Origin: JANRIC01 sp033765345
Lineage (GTDB): Bacteria; Bacteroidota; Bacteroidia; Cytophagales; Microscillaceae
DNA: 64,000 nucleotides
NCBI GenBank assembly: GCA_033765345.1
Contig: JANRIC010000056.1
Span: forward strand, 1-64,000
Direction: 5' to 3'
Position 1 is the first letter of the stretch. Each line of letters begins with the position of its first letter. The notes under the pieces are model-generated. The model was not told where the DNA came from. It made no database searches and saw only the letters and a list, made by a program, of their open reading frames with translations. Shown here in pieces: positions 33,631 through 44,000 of this stretch. The position numbers and the translations under genes were made by a program.

Positions 33631-35208
33631 TTATTTGGCGTAACTCACGGCACGCATCTCACGGATTACTGTGATCTTGACCTGCCCGGGGTACTGCATG
33701 TCTTGCTCGATCTTCTGAGAAATGTCAAAAGAAAGCATATTGGCTTGCTCGTCTGACACGGCATCTGAATCTACAATGACCCGCAGCTCTCTACCTGCCT
33801 GAATGGCATAACATTTACTCACGCCGTCAAAGGCTACTGCGAGGGCTTCTAGGTCTTTCAAGCGTTTGATATAAGATTCCATGACCTCTCTACGGGCACC
33901 GGGTCTTGAACCTGAAATGGCATCACAGGCCTGTACCAAGGGCGAAATGAGGCAATTCATCTCGATTTCGTCGTGGTGGGCACCTATAGCATTACAAACT
34001 TCGGGGTGTTCTTTGTATTTTTTGGCAAGTTCCATACCCAAGATGGCGTGCGGCATATCAGTTTCATCGGGGTATACCTTGCCGATGTCGTGGAGTAGTC
34101 CGGCTCTTTTGGCCAGTTTGGAGTTCAGCCCAAGCTCAGAGGCCATAGTAGCGCAAAGTTTGGCGACTTCTCGAGAGTGTTGGAGCAGGTTTTGTCCGTA
34201 GGAAGAACGAAACCGCATACGACCTACCAGTTTGATCAATTCAGGATGCAGACCGTGGATACCCAGATCGATTACCGTTCTCTCACCCAATTCGGCGATT
34301 TGCTCCTCGATGCTTTTGGTGGTTTTGGCTACAATTTCCTCGATACGAGCGGGGTGGATTCGTCCGTCGGTAACTAATTTTTGGAGTGAAAGCCGGGCGA
34401 TTTCCCTTCTGACGGGGTCAAATCCTGAAATGATGATTGCCTCTGGAGTATCGTCTACGATGATTTCTACCCCTGTAGCGGCTTCGAGGGCACGAATATT
34501 TCGTCCTTCACGGCCGATGATTTTGCCTTTGATGTCATCGCTTTCGATATTAAAGACCGATACACAGTTCTCGATGGCGTGTTCGGTAGCGGTGCGTTGG
34601 ATAGTCTCGATGACTACTTTTTTGGCGGCTTTGGTGGCAGAAAGTTTGGCTTCTTCGATAATGTCTTTGATATAAGAAGCGGCTTTGGCGTGTGCTTCTT
34701 CTTTAAGTGCTTCGGTCAATTGTTCGCGGGCTTCTTCGGCGGTGAGGTTGGCGATTTTTTCCAATTGAGTTACCTGGGAGAGGCGGAGTTTTTCGGCTTC
34801 ATCCTTTTTCTTGGCGATGATTTCGGTTTGATCCATCAAACTGTCTTTGATGGCAGTGAGTTCGGTTTCTCGTCGTTTGGTTTGTTCCATCATTTTACTG
34901 AGGTTTTGCTCTCTTTGTTTGAGTTTATTCTCATTGAGAATGATTTGATTTTTACGACGATTGGCTTCTTCTTCAAAATCCGCTTTCATTTTGATAAATT
35001 TCTCTTTGGCCTCGAGGAGTTTATTTTTTCTCTTATTTTCGGCATCCAAGAGTATGGTGTCGGATTTAAGTTTGGCTTCTTCAATAAGGAGGTTGGCTTT
35101 TTCTTTTTTGTCCTCTTCCATTCTCTTCAAGGCACTTTTGAAAATGAATCTATCTATGCCTATTCCAAGACCGATAGATACTACTGCAATTAAAATATAT
35201 ATGACCAT
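33631..35208 (-). CDS. rny: Ribonuclease Y
   Basis: A 525-residue membrane-anchored endoribonuclease that starts mRNA decay. The N-terminal helix (VIYILIAVVSIGLGIGI) anchors it, and a coiled coil follows (about residues 30-190). A KH RNA-binding domain (GKIIGREGRNIRALEAATGVE, about 230-300) and an HD phosphodiesterase domain (RAGLLHDIGKV, about 365) complete it. Length and order are those of the family. It is the last gene of the pheT, coiled-coil, zapA, rny block. Confidence 0.97.
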   Translation of the reverse strand: MVIYILIAVVSIGLGIGIDRFIFKSALKRMEEDKKEKANLLIEEAKLKSDTILLDAENKRKNKLLEAKEKFIKMKADFEEEANRRKNQIILNENKLKQREQNLSKMMEQTKRRETELTAIKDSLMDQTEIIAKKKDEAEKLRLSQVTQLEKIANLTAEEAREQLTEALKEEAHAKAASYIKDIIEEAKLSATKAAKKVVIETIQRTATEHAIENCVSVFNIESDDIKGKIIGREGRNIRALEAATGVEIIVDDTPEAIIISGFDPVRREIARLSLQKLVTDGRIHPARIEEIVAKTTKSIEEQIAELGERTVIDLGIHGLHPELIKLVGRMRFRSSYGQNLLQHSREVAKLCATMASELGLNSKLAKRAGLLHDIGKVYPDETDMPHAILGMELAKKYKEHPEVCNAIGAHHDEIEMNCLISPLVQACDAISGSRPGARREVMESYIKRLKDLEALAVAFDGVSKCYAIQAGRELRVIVDSDAVSDEQANMLSFDISQKIEQDMQYPGQVKITVIREMRAVSYAK

Positions 35209-35433
35209 ATTGGGTTGATATAATTAAGATTTTTTAAATATTATAAATATTGAAAAAAAACATATTTGATCGGCGAATCATATACTTCACTGACCAAAAA
35301 ACATAATTAAACTAAATTCGGCTCAATGAGGGGGAAATTGGATAGAAAACCGGAAAGAAAGGGGATTCGTCAAAGTATTAAGTCAGACTATATAAAACCT
35401 TGAATATCAATACATGGGCAGAAATCACTACAA
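35209..35433. other. 225-bp gap between zapA and rny, possible structured RNA
   Basis: No ORF is seen. On the minus strand TTTGACGAATC can pair with GATTCG(CCGA)TCAAA around an 80-nt interior. In E. coli the 6S RNA gene lies next to zapA, which makes this gap worth checking; no conserved 6S sequence could be recognised. Confidence 0.25.
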
Positions 35434-35718
35434 TTAAGATGAGATCATTTCATCTATGCTAGAAATTTTGTTTTTGAGCAAGGCCTGAGATTTTTGGGTA
35501 TTTTCCTGCAGGGTGAGCAGGTCTACCATACAATCAAAGGCAGCCATGGCGAGTAGGTCTTGTTTATCCTGTACGCCGAGGTGCTTGCTGAAATATTTTA
35601 ATTTTTGGTTGATCATAGATCCTGCTTTACGCAACTTACTTTCCATACTTTGCTCGGTATGCATGGGATAATCCCTGTCGGCAATTTTAATTTTAATGGA
35701 AAGTTTTTGATTCATCAT
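35434..35718 (-). CDS. zapA: Cell division protein ZapA
   Basis: A 94-residue ZapA. KLSIKIKIADRDYPM is the family N-terminus and the C-terminal half is a helical dimerisation region. ZapA bundles FtsZ filaments at the division site. It follows the coiled-coil gene at 35771-36067 on the same strand and precedes rny. Confidence 0.85.
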   Translation of the reverse strand: MMNQKLSIKIKIADRDYPMHTEQSMESKLRKAGSMINQKLKYFSKHLGVQDKQDLLAMAAFDCMVDLLTLQENTQKSQALLKNKISSIDEMISS

Positions 35719-35770
35719 GTATGCTATGGGGTTTTAAAAATTTATCTGAATTTAAATTTATTAATTAATT

Positions 35771-36067
35771 TTATTTATTTAAATAGTTAATACATTGATC
35801 AAGATGTATAATGTATTCATCCAGTTTTTTCTTTAATCCGGCACTATCTTCTTCACCAGCCATCATTGAAGTAACAAGTTTATTAAAATTTTCTTGATTT
35901 TGAAAATGTTTTAGCTGTATATTTTGATTTTTAATTGTTTTTTTTAAAGTCATATTCTCCTCTACGGCCGTTTCTAGTTGTTTCTGGAGGCTACTACACT
36001 TCAAAACCAGGGTATATATCTTTTTTTCCAGGTTATTGAGAAGCTCTATTAATTCTTCATTTTGCAT
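35771..36067 (-). CDS. Small coiled-coil protein upstream of zapA
   Basis: A 98-residue, almost wholly helical protein (ELIELLNNLEKKIYTLVLKC, heptad pattern, acidic). Position directly before zapA and coiled-coil nature suggest a ZapB-like or other division-associated role, but no family signature is visible. Confidence 0.75.
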   Translation of the reverse strand: MQNEELIELLNNLEKKIYTLVLKCSSLQKQLETAVEENMTLKKTIKNQNIQLKHFQNQENFNKLVTSMMAGEEDSAGLKKKLDEYIIHLDQCINYLNK

Positions 36068-36226
36068 AATATCATGACAACAAATTACCGGAAATCTAAG
36101 TTTTGAACCCGGTTTAGCCGCAGAGACCTTCCGACTATGGGTAATGGATGTAGGGCATGACCAAGTCTAGTCTATACGAAACCTAACCTATCATCAAGCC
36201 CATAGCTTGCCCCTATCCTGATGCCC
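36068..36226. other. 159-bp gap between pheT and the coiled-coil gene
   Basis: On the minus strand AGGGCAT and ATGCCCT enclose about 70 nt that also form CAAGC/GCTTG, so a structured transcript is possible. No ORF is seen. Confidence 0.3.
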
Positions 36227-38683
36227 TTACTTTCGTATGCTGGCGCCCAACTCCGTTTCAAAAGCCTGAATCAGTTTATTCATGGTTTTTTCAATTACTT
36301 TGTCAGTAAGGGTTTGGGTTTTATCTTCCAGAATCAAGCTGATCGCATAAGCTTTTTTATTAGCTTCAATGTTAGGTCCTTGATACACATCAAAGACATT
36401 GAGGGACTTAAGCAGCGTCTTTTCTTTGGATAAAGCCAGTGCTTTGACTTCCTGGAAGGTGATTTTTTTATCCAAAACCAGGGATAAATCCCTTCTGACT
36501 TCGGGAAAGCGTGAAATTTCTTCAATTTTCACGTGACTTTGATACTGATTAACGAGGAGTTCCCAATCCAATTCCGCATAAAATATGGGCTGCACGATGT
36601 TAAAAGCTTTCCCCAATTTCTTTTTCAAAAGACCCAAATGCGCCACAGGTTTTTTACGATACACATAAGTCAGTCCATAGTCAAAAGCATCCTGGTTAAG
36701 GGTCTCAGTATCGAAACTCGTAAGATTCAGACGTTTGAGGATGTGTTGTACATAAGCTGCCACATGATAAAAACTTAGCGCAGATTTTTCTGGTTCTTTG
36801 GCATGTATCGGTGCAATCCAGGTTTGAGCGTGCTGATTCCCGGTTAGAAATAATGCCAGGCGGACGCGCTCCTCGTATTTGTCTAAGCCCGCTGCTTCGG
36901 GTTTATTTTTTTGATAAACCTTGCCGAACTCAAAGAATTTAAGGTCATTTTGACGGCGATTGAGGTTATAGGCTAGTACTTCCAAACCGGAAAAAAGCAA
37001 GGTTTGGCGCATCACTTCCAGGTCTTCGCTCAGGCGATTGAGGATAATCACGTTATGATCTTCTTTTAAATCCTCCAACAGATGGATGTATGAGGGCTTG
37101 GTAAGCGAATTATTCATCATCTCACTAAATCCCTGAGCAGCAAGCATTTGGCTGATTTGGTATTGTAATTTATGTGGGTCGGGTTCTGGAAATTCAGCCA
37201 GATAGGAAGCTCCCAAAGTCTCTCCCGGCTCGATGTGATCATATCCATACATCCGGGCAATTTCTTCAATAATATCGGCTTCGCGTTGCACATCTACCCG
37301 ATAGGGCGGTACAGATACCGTAAAACCTATTTCATTTTCCTCAGAAATACCAATTTCAAGCAAAGAAAGAATATTTTTGATCAACTCCCGATCCAATTTT
37401 TTTCCAATCAGTCGATCAATGTTTTTGTATTTTACTGGGAACACAAAATGATCAATTGCTTGAGGATAAACATCCACAATCCCAGAGGCAATCTTACCTC
37501 CGGCCACTTCTTTGATCAATAAGGCAGCTCTACGAAGGGCAAGAAGCGTAGCGTTGGGGTCAGTTCCTCGTTCAAATCGAAAAGAAGCATCCGTTTTCAA
37601 GCCGTGATACTGAGAAGTACGGCGTACATATCCCGGATTAAAGTAAGCACTTTCCAGGAAAACCCTGGTTGTGGTGTTACTTACCCCTGATTTCAAACCA
37701 CCAAACACACCAGCAATACACATTGGCTTTTCATCCCCGTCACAGATCATCAAATCATTTTGACTGAGCTTTCTTTCTTGTCCGTCAAGGGTAACAAATC
37801 GCGTATCCTGGGCTAAGGTTTTGACAATCACCTTACTCCCGGCGATTTGATCGGCATCAAATGCGTGTAGTGGTTGCCCCAGCTCATGTAACACGAAGTT
37901 GGTTACATCCACAATATTGTTGATTGGACTAAGTCCTATGGATTTCAGGCGGTTTTGTAGCCAAAGAGGCGATTCTTTTACGGTCAGCCCTGTCAGAGTA
38001 ATGCCTGAATATCGAGGGCAAGCCTCGGTATTTTCTACCAATACCTCGATAGGTAGGTCAGCATGATCTATCTGAAAACCGGATAAATCGGGGAGGCTAA
38101 GTTCTTGATTGAATAAAGCCCGAAGATCACGCGCTACTCCCCAATGCGAAGCGGCGTCGGCACGGTTGGGTGTAAGCCCAATGACCAAAACTTCATCTTT
38201 GAAAGGCTTGAAATATTCGGCGGCTGGTGTGCCATTAGGCAGATTGGTATTCAGCACCATAATGCCTTCGTGTGAGCTTCCTAGACCTATTTCGTCTTCG
38301 GCACAGATCATTCCTTCGGAAACTTCTCCACGGATTTTGGATTTTTTAATTTGAAAAGGTTCTCCTCCGGTAGGGTAAAGCATGGCATCTAGGGTAGCCA
38401 CTACAACTTTTTGCCCAGTGGCTACATTAGCAGCCCCACAAACAATCGGCGCAGGGGTTTCTTTGCCAATATCTACGGTAGTTACGCTTAATTTATCCGC
38501 ATTGGGGTGTTTCTCTTTGCTGAGTACTTCCCCGATGACCATACCCTCAAGGCTTCCGGGTATTTGTTCGTAGGTCTCGATAGCTTCGAGCTCTAGCCCA
38601 ATGGAAGTTAATTTTTTTCCCAGTTCTTCGGCAGTGAGTTCAATATGGATGTATTGTTTGAGCCAACTAAGGGCAATTTTCAT
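36227..38683 (-). CDS. pheT: Phenylalanine-tRNA ligase beta subunit
   Basis: The 818-residue beta chain of phenylalanyl-tRNA synthetase. Visible parts are the N-terminal EMAP/tRNA-binding domain (GMVIGEVLSKEKHPNADKL), the B3/B4 editing domains, B5 (IARMYGYDHIE) and the C-terminal FDX-ACB anticodon-binding domain (SRFPEVRRDLSLVLD). It pairs with the alpha subunit (pheS, not in the window) and charges tRNA-Phe. Full length. It is divergently placed from aroB with 132 bp between the start codons. Confidence 0.97.
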   Translation of the reverse strand: MKIALSWLKQYIHIELTAEELGKKLTSIGLELEAIETYEQIPGSLEGMVIGEVLSKEKHPNADKLSVTTVDIGKETPAPIVCGAANVATGQKVVVATLDAMLYPTGGEPFQIKKSKIRGEVSEGMICAEDEIGLGSSHEGIMVLNTNLPNGTPAAEYFKPFKDEVLVIGLTPNRADAASHWGVARDLRALFNQELSLPDLSGFQIDHADLPIEVLVENTEACPRYSGITLTGLTVKESPLWLQNRLKSIGLSPINNIVDVTNFVLHELGQPLHAFDADQIAGSKVIVKTLAQDTRFVTLDGQERKLSQNDLMICDGDEKPMCIAGVFGGLKSGVSNTTTRVFLESAYFNPGYVRRTSQYHGLKTDASFRFERGTDPNATLLALRRAALLIKEVAGGKIASGIVDVYPQAIDHFVFPVKYKNIDRLIGKKLDRELIKNILSLLEIGISEENEIGFTVSVPPYRVDVQREADIIEEIARMYGYDHIEPGETLGASYLAEFPEPDPHKLQYQISQMLAAQGFSEMMNNSLTKPSYIHLLEDLKEDHNVIILNRLSEDLEVMRQTLLFSGLEVLAYNLNRRQNDLKFFEFGKVYQKNKPEAAGLDKYEERVRLALFLTGNQHAQTWIAPIHAKEPEKSALSFYHVAAYVQHILKRLNLTSFDTETLNQDAFDYGLTYVYRKKPVAHLGLLKKKLGKAFNIVQPIFYAELDWELLVNQYQSHVKIEEISRFPEVRRDLSLVLDKKITFQEVKALALSKEKTLLKSLNVFDVYQGPNIEANKKAYAISLILEDKTQTLTDKVIEKTMNKLIQAFETELGASIRK

Positions 38684-38815
38684 AAGAATCTGTATTTTTT
38701 AAGCCTCAATGGCTAATTGTGCATTTTATATACTTAATTTGAGATCAAAAATACGGAATGTATTCAGAAAAAGGAACAAATCTTCCAAAGATTAAAGCAA
38801 TCAAATTTTAGCATC

Positions 38816-39898
38816 GTGGAAATTATTCAAAATTATGTATACCTTGCTGATAATCAACTTGCTGAATTACAAGAGATTATCGCCCAAAAAGATTTCACTA
38901 AAATTGCCTTATTAGTAGATGAAAATACGCATCGCTACTGTTATCCTCTGATTCGAGATTTTCTGCCGAAGCATCAAATCATCGAAATCCCAAGCGGTGA
39001 AGAACATAAAAATCTCCAGACCTGCACACATATCTGGGAAGAAATGACCAAAGCTGGCTTGGATCGAAAATCCTTGCTCATCAACCTGGGAGGAGGCGTC
39101 GTGGGTGATATGGGTGGTTTTTGTGCAGCAACTTACAAACGGGGCATTGCTTTTATACAAGTCCCCACGACCCTACTTGCTCAGGTAGATGCCAGTGTGG
39201 GAGGAAAATTAGGTATTGATTTTCAGGGATTTAAAAATCATATTGGCGTTTTTCAGGAACCAGAACTGGTCTGGATTGATACCACTTTTTTAAAAACTGT
39301 ATCCGAATCGGAATTACGCTCAGGCTTTGCCGAAATCATCAAACACTGCCTCATTGCTGATGCAGCACAATGGAAAGAATTGCTGGAAAAGATAGATTTC
39401 AGCCTGGGATTTCAGGCTTTGATTCAACAGGAGACCCAAAGAATCAGCCAGCTTGTGGCACACTCCGTCAAAATCAAAGCTCAAATTGTAGAAGCTGACC
39501 CGCTTGAAAAGGGACAGCGCAAACTCCTGAATTTTGGGCATACCCTGGGGCACGCCATAGAGACTTTTTACCTCTTTGACCCTGAGAAAAAACTACTTCA
39601 CGGCGAAGCAATTGCTGTTGGGATGATTTGTGAAAGCTGGATTGCCTGGCAAAGAGGGTTTTTGTCAGCAGAGGAATTTCAAGAAATATCGGCTTTTATT
39701 CAATCTATTTACCCAAAAATTCTTTTACAAGAAGTTGATTTTCAAAAAATTATTGCCTTAACTCTCCAGGATAAAAAAAATCAAGGTAATCAGGTACTTA
39801 TGACCCTGCTAGAGGGCATAGGCAAGGGTGTTTATAATATAGCAGTGTCAGAGGATGAGATGCGGGCGAGTTTGAAGTACTATGCTCATGCGGATTAA
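38816..39898 (+). CDS. aroB: 3-dehydroquinate synthase
   Basis: A 360-residue enzyme that converts DAHP to 3-dehydroquinate in the shikimate pathway. NAD-binding GGGVVGDMGGF near residue 91, KRGI and FIQVPTTLLAQVDASVGGK follow, then zinc ligands in HGEAIAVGM and HTLGHAIE. The start is GTG at 38816: the first in-frame ATG would remove conserved N-terminal sequence. Confidence 0.95.
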   Translation: MEIIQNYVYLADNQLAELQEIIAQKDFTKIALLVDENTHRYCYPLIRDFLPKHQIIEIPSGEEHKNLQTCTHIWEEMTKAGLDRKSLLINLGGGVVGDMGGFCAATYKRGIAFIQVPTTLLAQVDASVGGKLGIDFQGFKNHIGVFQEPELVWIDTTFLKTVSESELRSGFAEIIKHCLIADAAQWKELLEKIDFSLGFQALIQQETQRISQLVAHSVKIKAQIVEADPLEKGQRKLLNFGHTLGHAIETFYLFDPEKKLLHGEAIAVGMICESWIAWQRGFLSAEEFQEISAFIQSIYPKILLQEVDFQKIIALTLQDKKNQGNQVLMTLLEGIGKGVYNIAVSEDEMRASLKYYAHAD

Positions 39899-39988
39899 AT
39901 GCTGCTGAAATTTTCTCCATCCGGCTCAAACAAGGGCAAGCGGTAGGGGTTTAATCATCACTCCATCTTATCTGAAACCCCTCAGATA

Positions 39989-40579
39989 TCATTCCTTAGT
40001 CATGCGGGCGCGGATACGACTGAGGCTTTCCGGGGCAATGCCCAGAAAAGAAGCCAGGTATTTTTGGGGTACACGTTGGATGAGATCGGGTCTTTCTTTC
40101 ATCAGAATTTTGTAGTGTTCCTCGGCATTGTAGAAAATATGTCGTTCTATTTTTTGTAGGGCAAGTACCAATAATTGTTTGATACGTTGATTGATTGCAT
40201 AAGCAAATTCCAGATCTTCCTTTTCCAGCCTCTCGATGTGTACAAAAGGGATGGTCAAAACTTGTGTATCTTCAATTGCCTGAAAAAATTGGCTGTTGGG
40301 TTGATTAAGAAAAAGTGATTCATAACAACCTATTGCCGTGAATTCATGCCGAAAATAAATGGTTTTTTCTTCTCCCTCAATGAGGTAAAAAGCTCTTACC
40401 AGCCCATTGATTATCAAAGAAAGATTTTTGTCTACCTCTCCCGGTCGAATTAATATTTCATTCCTTTTATAGAACTTAAAATTACCTTTTTGTAAAAGAC
40501 TGAATACAATCTCCGGGTTTAAATCCGAAAAATGTGGAAAATTACGATTAAATTGCTTAAATTCGGCTTCTTTGGACAT
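39989..40579 (-). CDS. Crp/Fnr-family transcription regulator
   Basis: A 196-residue regulator with an N-terminal cyclic-nucleotide-binding-type sensor (FKFYKRNEILIRPGEVDKNL, about residues 30-120) and a C-terminal recognition region (QKYLASFLGIAPESLSRIRA, about 170-190). Residues that would bind cAMP are not obvious. Bacteroidota have many such proteins of unknown ligand. It is transcribed towards aroB and probably monocistronic. Confidence 0.88.
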   Translation of the reverse strand: MSKEAEFKQFNRNFPHFSDLNPEIVFSLLQKGNFKFYKRNEILIRPGEVDKNLSLIINGLVRAFYLIEGEEKTIYFRHEFTAIGCYESLFLNQPNSQFFQAIEDTQVLTIPFVHIERLEKEDLEFAYAINQRIKQLLVLALQKIERHIFYNAEEHYKILMKERPDLIQRVPQKYLASFLGIAPESLSRIRARMTKE

Positions 40580-40614
40580 ATTGTGGGTATAATTTTCGGA
40601 ACAACAATTTTATT

Positions 40615-40763
40615 TATACTCAAACCGAAGTGGTTTTAATATAAAAACAAGACCCTTGCAGGGGAGCTTTTAGCGCTTAAATCATGAATAATCAAGCTAA
40701 TCAATCAAGAAAACTTGCCCCGCAGGGGTCTTGTGTTTCCTAAATCACTTTAATCTGGGTATA
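40615..40763. mobile_element. MITE-like element, copy B (inverted)
   Basis: A 149-bp relative of 16147-16271 in the opposite orientation. The ends are TATACTCAAACCGAAGTGGT and the complement of TATACCCAGATTAAAGTGAT, and the interior shares ATCATGAATAATCAAGCTAA and GCCCCGCAGGGGTCTTG. It is about 24 bp longer than copy A. Confidence 0.8.
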
Positions 40764-41022
40764 AAATAGCAAAAAACTGATCAAGTTCATACACAATTTA
40801 AGTTTATTTTTCTAGCTTCTTACAGTCTGTTCCTTGATGGTTTTTTGGTAAATATAAGGACTCATTTTGAATTTTTCATCAAGAGTTTGATCAGCAAAAA
40901 AATATGATTCTCTTTTTTAACGTAATCACAATTTATGAAGTCTTTAGTAAATTCCAGTGTACCCAATTTGAATGTTCTTGTTTCGGGGTTTTCTAATGCC
41001 GAAACCAAATATTTGGAAATAT

Positions 41023-41060
41023 AAAAAAAAGATGCCCAAGCGAAAAGCCTGGGCATTTTA
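41023..41060 (-). terminator. Rho-independent terminator of the amidohydrolase gene
   Basis: On the minus strand ATGCCCAGGC and GCTTGGGCAT form a stem with a short TTTTC loop, followed by CTTTTTTTT. It lies about 20 nt beyond the stop codon. Confidence 0.85.
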
Positions 41061-41079
41061 AAAAGCATTGGAGAAAAAT

Positions 41080-44000
41080 TTATTTCTTTAATCCGGGTAC
41101 GTTCATTGGTTTATCGTCTTTGAAGCCCAGATCTACGGCTTTGCGCTGTGTAGGGTATACTTCATTGAGGGTAGCACCTTCGTACAGACGACCGTTTTTC
41201 ATCACGTATTGTATGGAATTCGTATGGCGGATATTATCCAGAGGGTTTTTATCCAAGATGACCAAATCAGCCAGTTTGCCGACTTCTACGCTGCCCAAAT
41301 CCTGATCCAGCCCAATCGAGGTTGCACCCAGGATGGTTGCTACTCTGAGTGCGTCGTGGTTGTTCATTCCACCTGACTGCATAGCCCAAAGCTCCCAGTG
41401 ATAGCCCAATCCCTGAAGCTGTCCGTGGCTACCCACGCCTGAAAATCCGCCTGCTTCTACCAGATTTTTGATAAATTGGGCGTGTTTTGGGAATACGTGT
41501 TCTTCTTCCATAGACCAATAGCTTCTTCTTCTTGAGTTACCTGCCAATTCTTCATAAGGCATGAAATGGGCAAGTTTTTGGTCTTTGTAAGGAAGTTCTG
41601 TGGCATAGAAATAATTTTCTGCCCAGGGTCCACCATAAGCCACCAAAAGGGTAGGAGTTACACACATTTTGGCTTCGGCAATGGTCTGTGTTACATCTTT
41701 GTAAATTGGGTGAATGGGCAGGGCGTGTTCGTGACCGGGGTAGCCGTCAAGGAGCTGAGTCATATTGAGTTTGAAATCGAGACCGCCCTCAGTGGTTGGC
41801 ATCAGTTGCTGTTCTTTGGCAGCCATAATGATCCACTGGCGTTGCTGACGATTTCCAGTCATATACATTTTGATGGTTTTGGTATTGTAGTATTTGCTGT
41901 ATTGCTTCAATACCTTTTCGGCGTGTTCGTAGCTTTTGAGGTTGTATGCCCAGAAACCAACTCCAGGTCCGGTAGAATACACACGGGGCCCGTACATCAA
42001 TCCGGCTTCTACCATATCGGCGTAGGTGAGTACATCAGTGGTAGCAGTTTGGGGGTCGCGGGTGGTAGTCACGCCATAAGCCAGATTGGCGGCATAGATC
42101 CAAACTTGGTTTTTGTGAATGCCCCAGGCTGGCCACATGTGTGCGTGTGTATCCACGAAGCCAGGTACGATGGTTTTGCCGGTCATATCGATGGTCTGAG
42201 TTTGAGGAGGTATGGTGAGTGTTCCGGTAGGGCCTACGGCTTTGATGCGGTTATTCTCAATAAGTACGTCGCCTTGCTCGATGATTTCCTTGTCTTTCAT
42301 CGTGATGATGCGTGCTCCTTTGAGCAAGGCACGCCCTTGAGGCATGTCTTTGGCAAAAGGAACTTTGATTTCATATTCTTTGGCTTCAAATTTAGCTTCT
42401 TCTTTTTTCTTATCTTTATCTTCCTTTTTCTCGCCTTCTTTTTTCGCTTCTCCTTCTTTCTTTTCTTCTTCTTCTTTTTTCTCATCTTCTTTGCCTTCTT
42501 CCTTTTTCTCTTCTTTTTCTTTTTTCTCTAGTTCGGCTTTTTTCTTTTCCTCTTCTTTTTTCTTGGCTTCTTCTTTTTTGGCTACTTTGACGCTATCGTC
42601 AAAAGCCTTGGCCTTATCCAGATCAAATACAAAGTGAGAACTACCCAAAGACCAATGCACTTTGCTGCCATCGCCTGACCAAGTAGGGAATTCACCACCC
42701 AACTCTGTCAGTTGGCGGGCAGGAAAAGCTGCCGAACTGGGATCAGCCACAGAGATTTTAGGGGCTTTACCGGCCAGAGGTATATCTACCACATAGATTT
42801 CATTGTTGATTTGAGCCATAGCATAAGTGCCTTCGGGAGCCATTTTGATGATAGAAGCTGAGGAGGGTTGTTGGGCTTCCATGGCTTCAAAATTATCGGG
42901 AAGCATACAATAATTGGTATGCGAGGCGTGTTCGTCTTCAAAATTGGCAAAACCAAAGGTAGTGATTCCGGTAACCTGGACGTGCTCTTTTTCGTCCGTG
43001 CCATCCCATCGTACAGATATCAGTCCTTTGCTGGAAGTGAGATAAATGCGGTCTTCATTTTTGGTAAAATGCGGGTCACTTCTTCCATAGGATTTATCCA
43101 CCAGTTGTACTTCGCCGCCATCTGCCGAAATCCAGCATATTTCTTCATAAGCTCCAAAAGCAAAAGGCCCTACAGAGCTTTTGTAAGACTGTGCATCTCC
43201 TCGCGTGAAGGCAATTCTGTTTTGTTTGTAAGACCAAGCGGGGTTGGTGTAAATGCCCGGCTTAGTCGTAAGGCGAATAGGCTTGCCCTTGGCAGTCACA
43301 TTAATTTTGTATAGGTGTCCTCCCTCGGGAGTCCAGGTGGTATACACAAGATTATTACCATCCGGCGACCAAGCAGGCTGGGCTTCGGTAAAATTATCGC
43401 TAGTCAGTCGGCGAGGTGTACCATTGGGGAAATCCATCACATATAGGCGATTAAGCACTGTGAATGCCAGTTTTTTGCCATCTGGAGAGGGTACGGCATC
43501 ACGGATTTGAGTGGCGAGAATTTCTTTATCGTCTTTGATGGGGTAATTAAACTTAAGTTGCGGTCCGAGCTCAATCTCTACGTCTACATCCATCGGAATC
43601 TCAACGGCGTCTCCTCCGGCTACGGGGATTCGGTGAATTTTGCCACCATAACAAGCATACAAAAACTTGCTATCTGGGCTAAAAGCCATACCGGGCAATA
43701 CACCCAGCGGAGCGATAGATTCTTGCTCATCTCTTTGGATGGGATAAGCGAGCCATTTTTCATCTCCGGTTTTGAGGTTTCTCAGAATCAACCCGGTTTT
43801 ATCTTCGTAGCGTGTGCCATACACAAGCCATTGCCCATCCTTAGAAAGTACTGGTGTAAATGCCGATCCGTAGCGACTGGTTAGGGTACGTGTTTTACCA
43901 TCATTACGATCATAAACACCTATTTGGTATTGAGGTAGTTGTGCATTATAGTTCCAGGGACCGAATCGTTGGGAATAATACACGTACCGTCCATCGTGAC

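Larger units (their letters stand above)
40580..41079. other. 500-bp intergenic region with MITE and terminator
   Basis: It contains MITE copy B (40615-40763), the terminator of the amidohydrolase gene (41023-41060), and a weak minus-strand open frame (40862-41068) that starts inside that terminator. Confidence 0.6.

Noticed and set aside
40862..41068. 68-codon minus-strand frame (NPETRTFKLGTLEF)
   Set aside because: It starts inside the terminator hairpin of the amidohydrolase gene and has no start context; perhaps a remnant, but not supported.
41566..42531. 321-codon plus-strand open frame opposite the amidohydrolase
   Set aside because: It is the antisense of the amidohydrolase coding sequence, kept open by the polypurine linker; its Phe-rich tail is an artefact.
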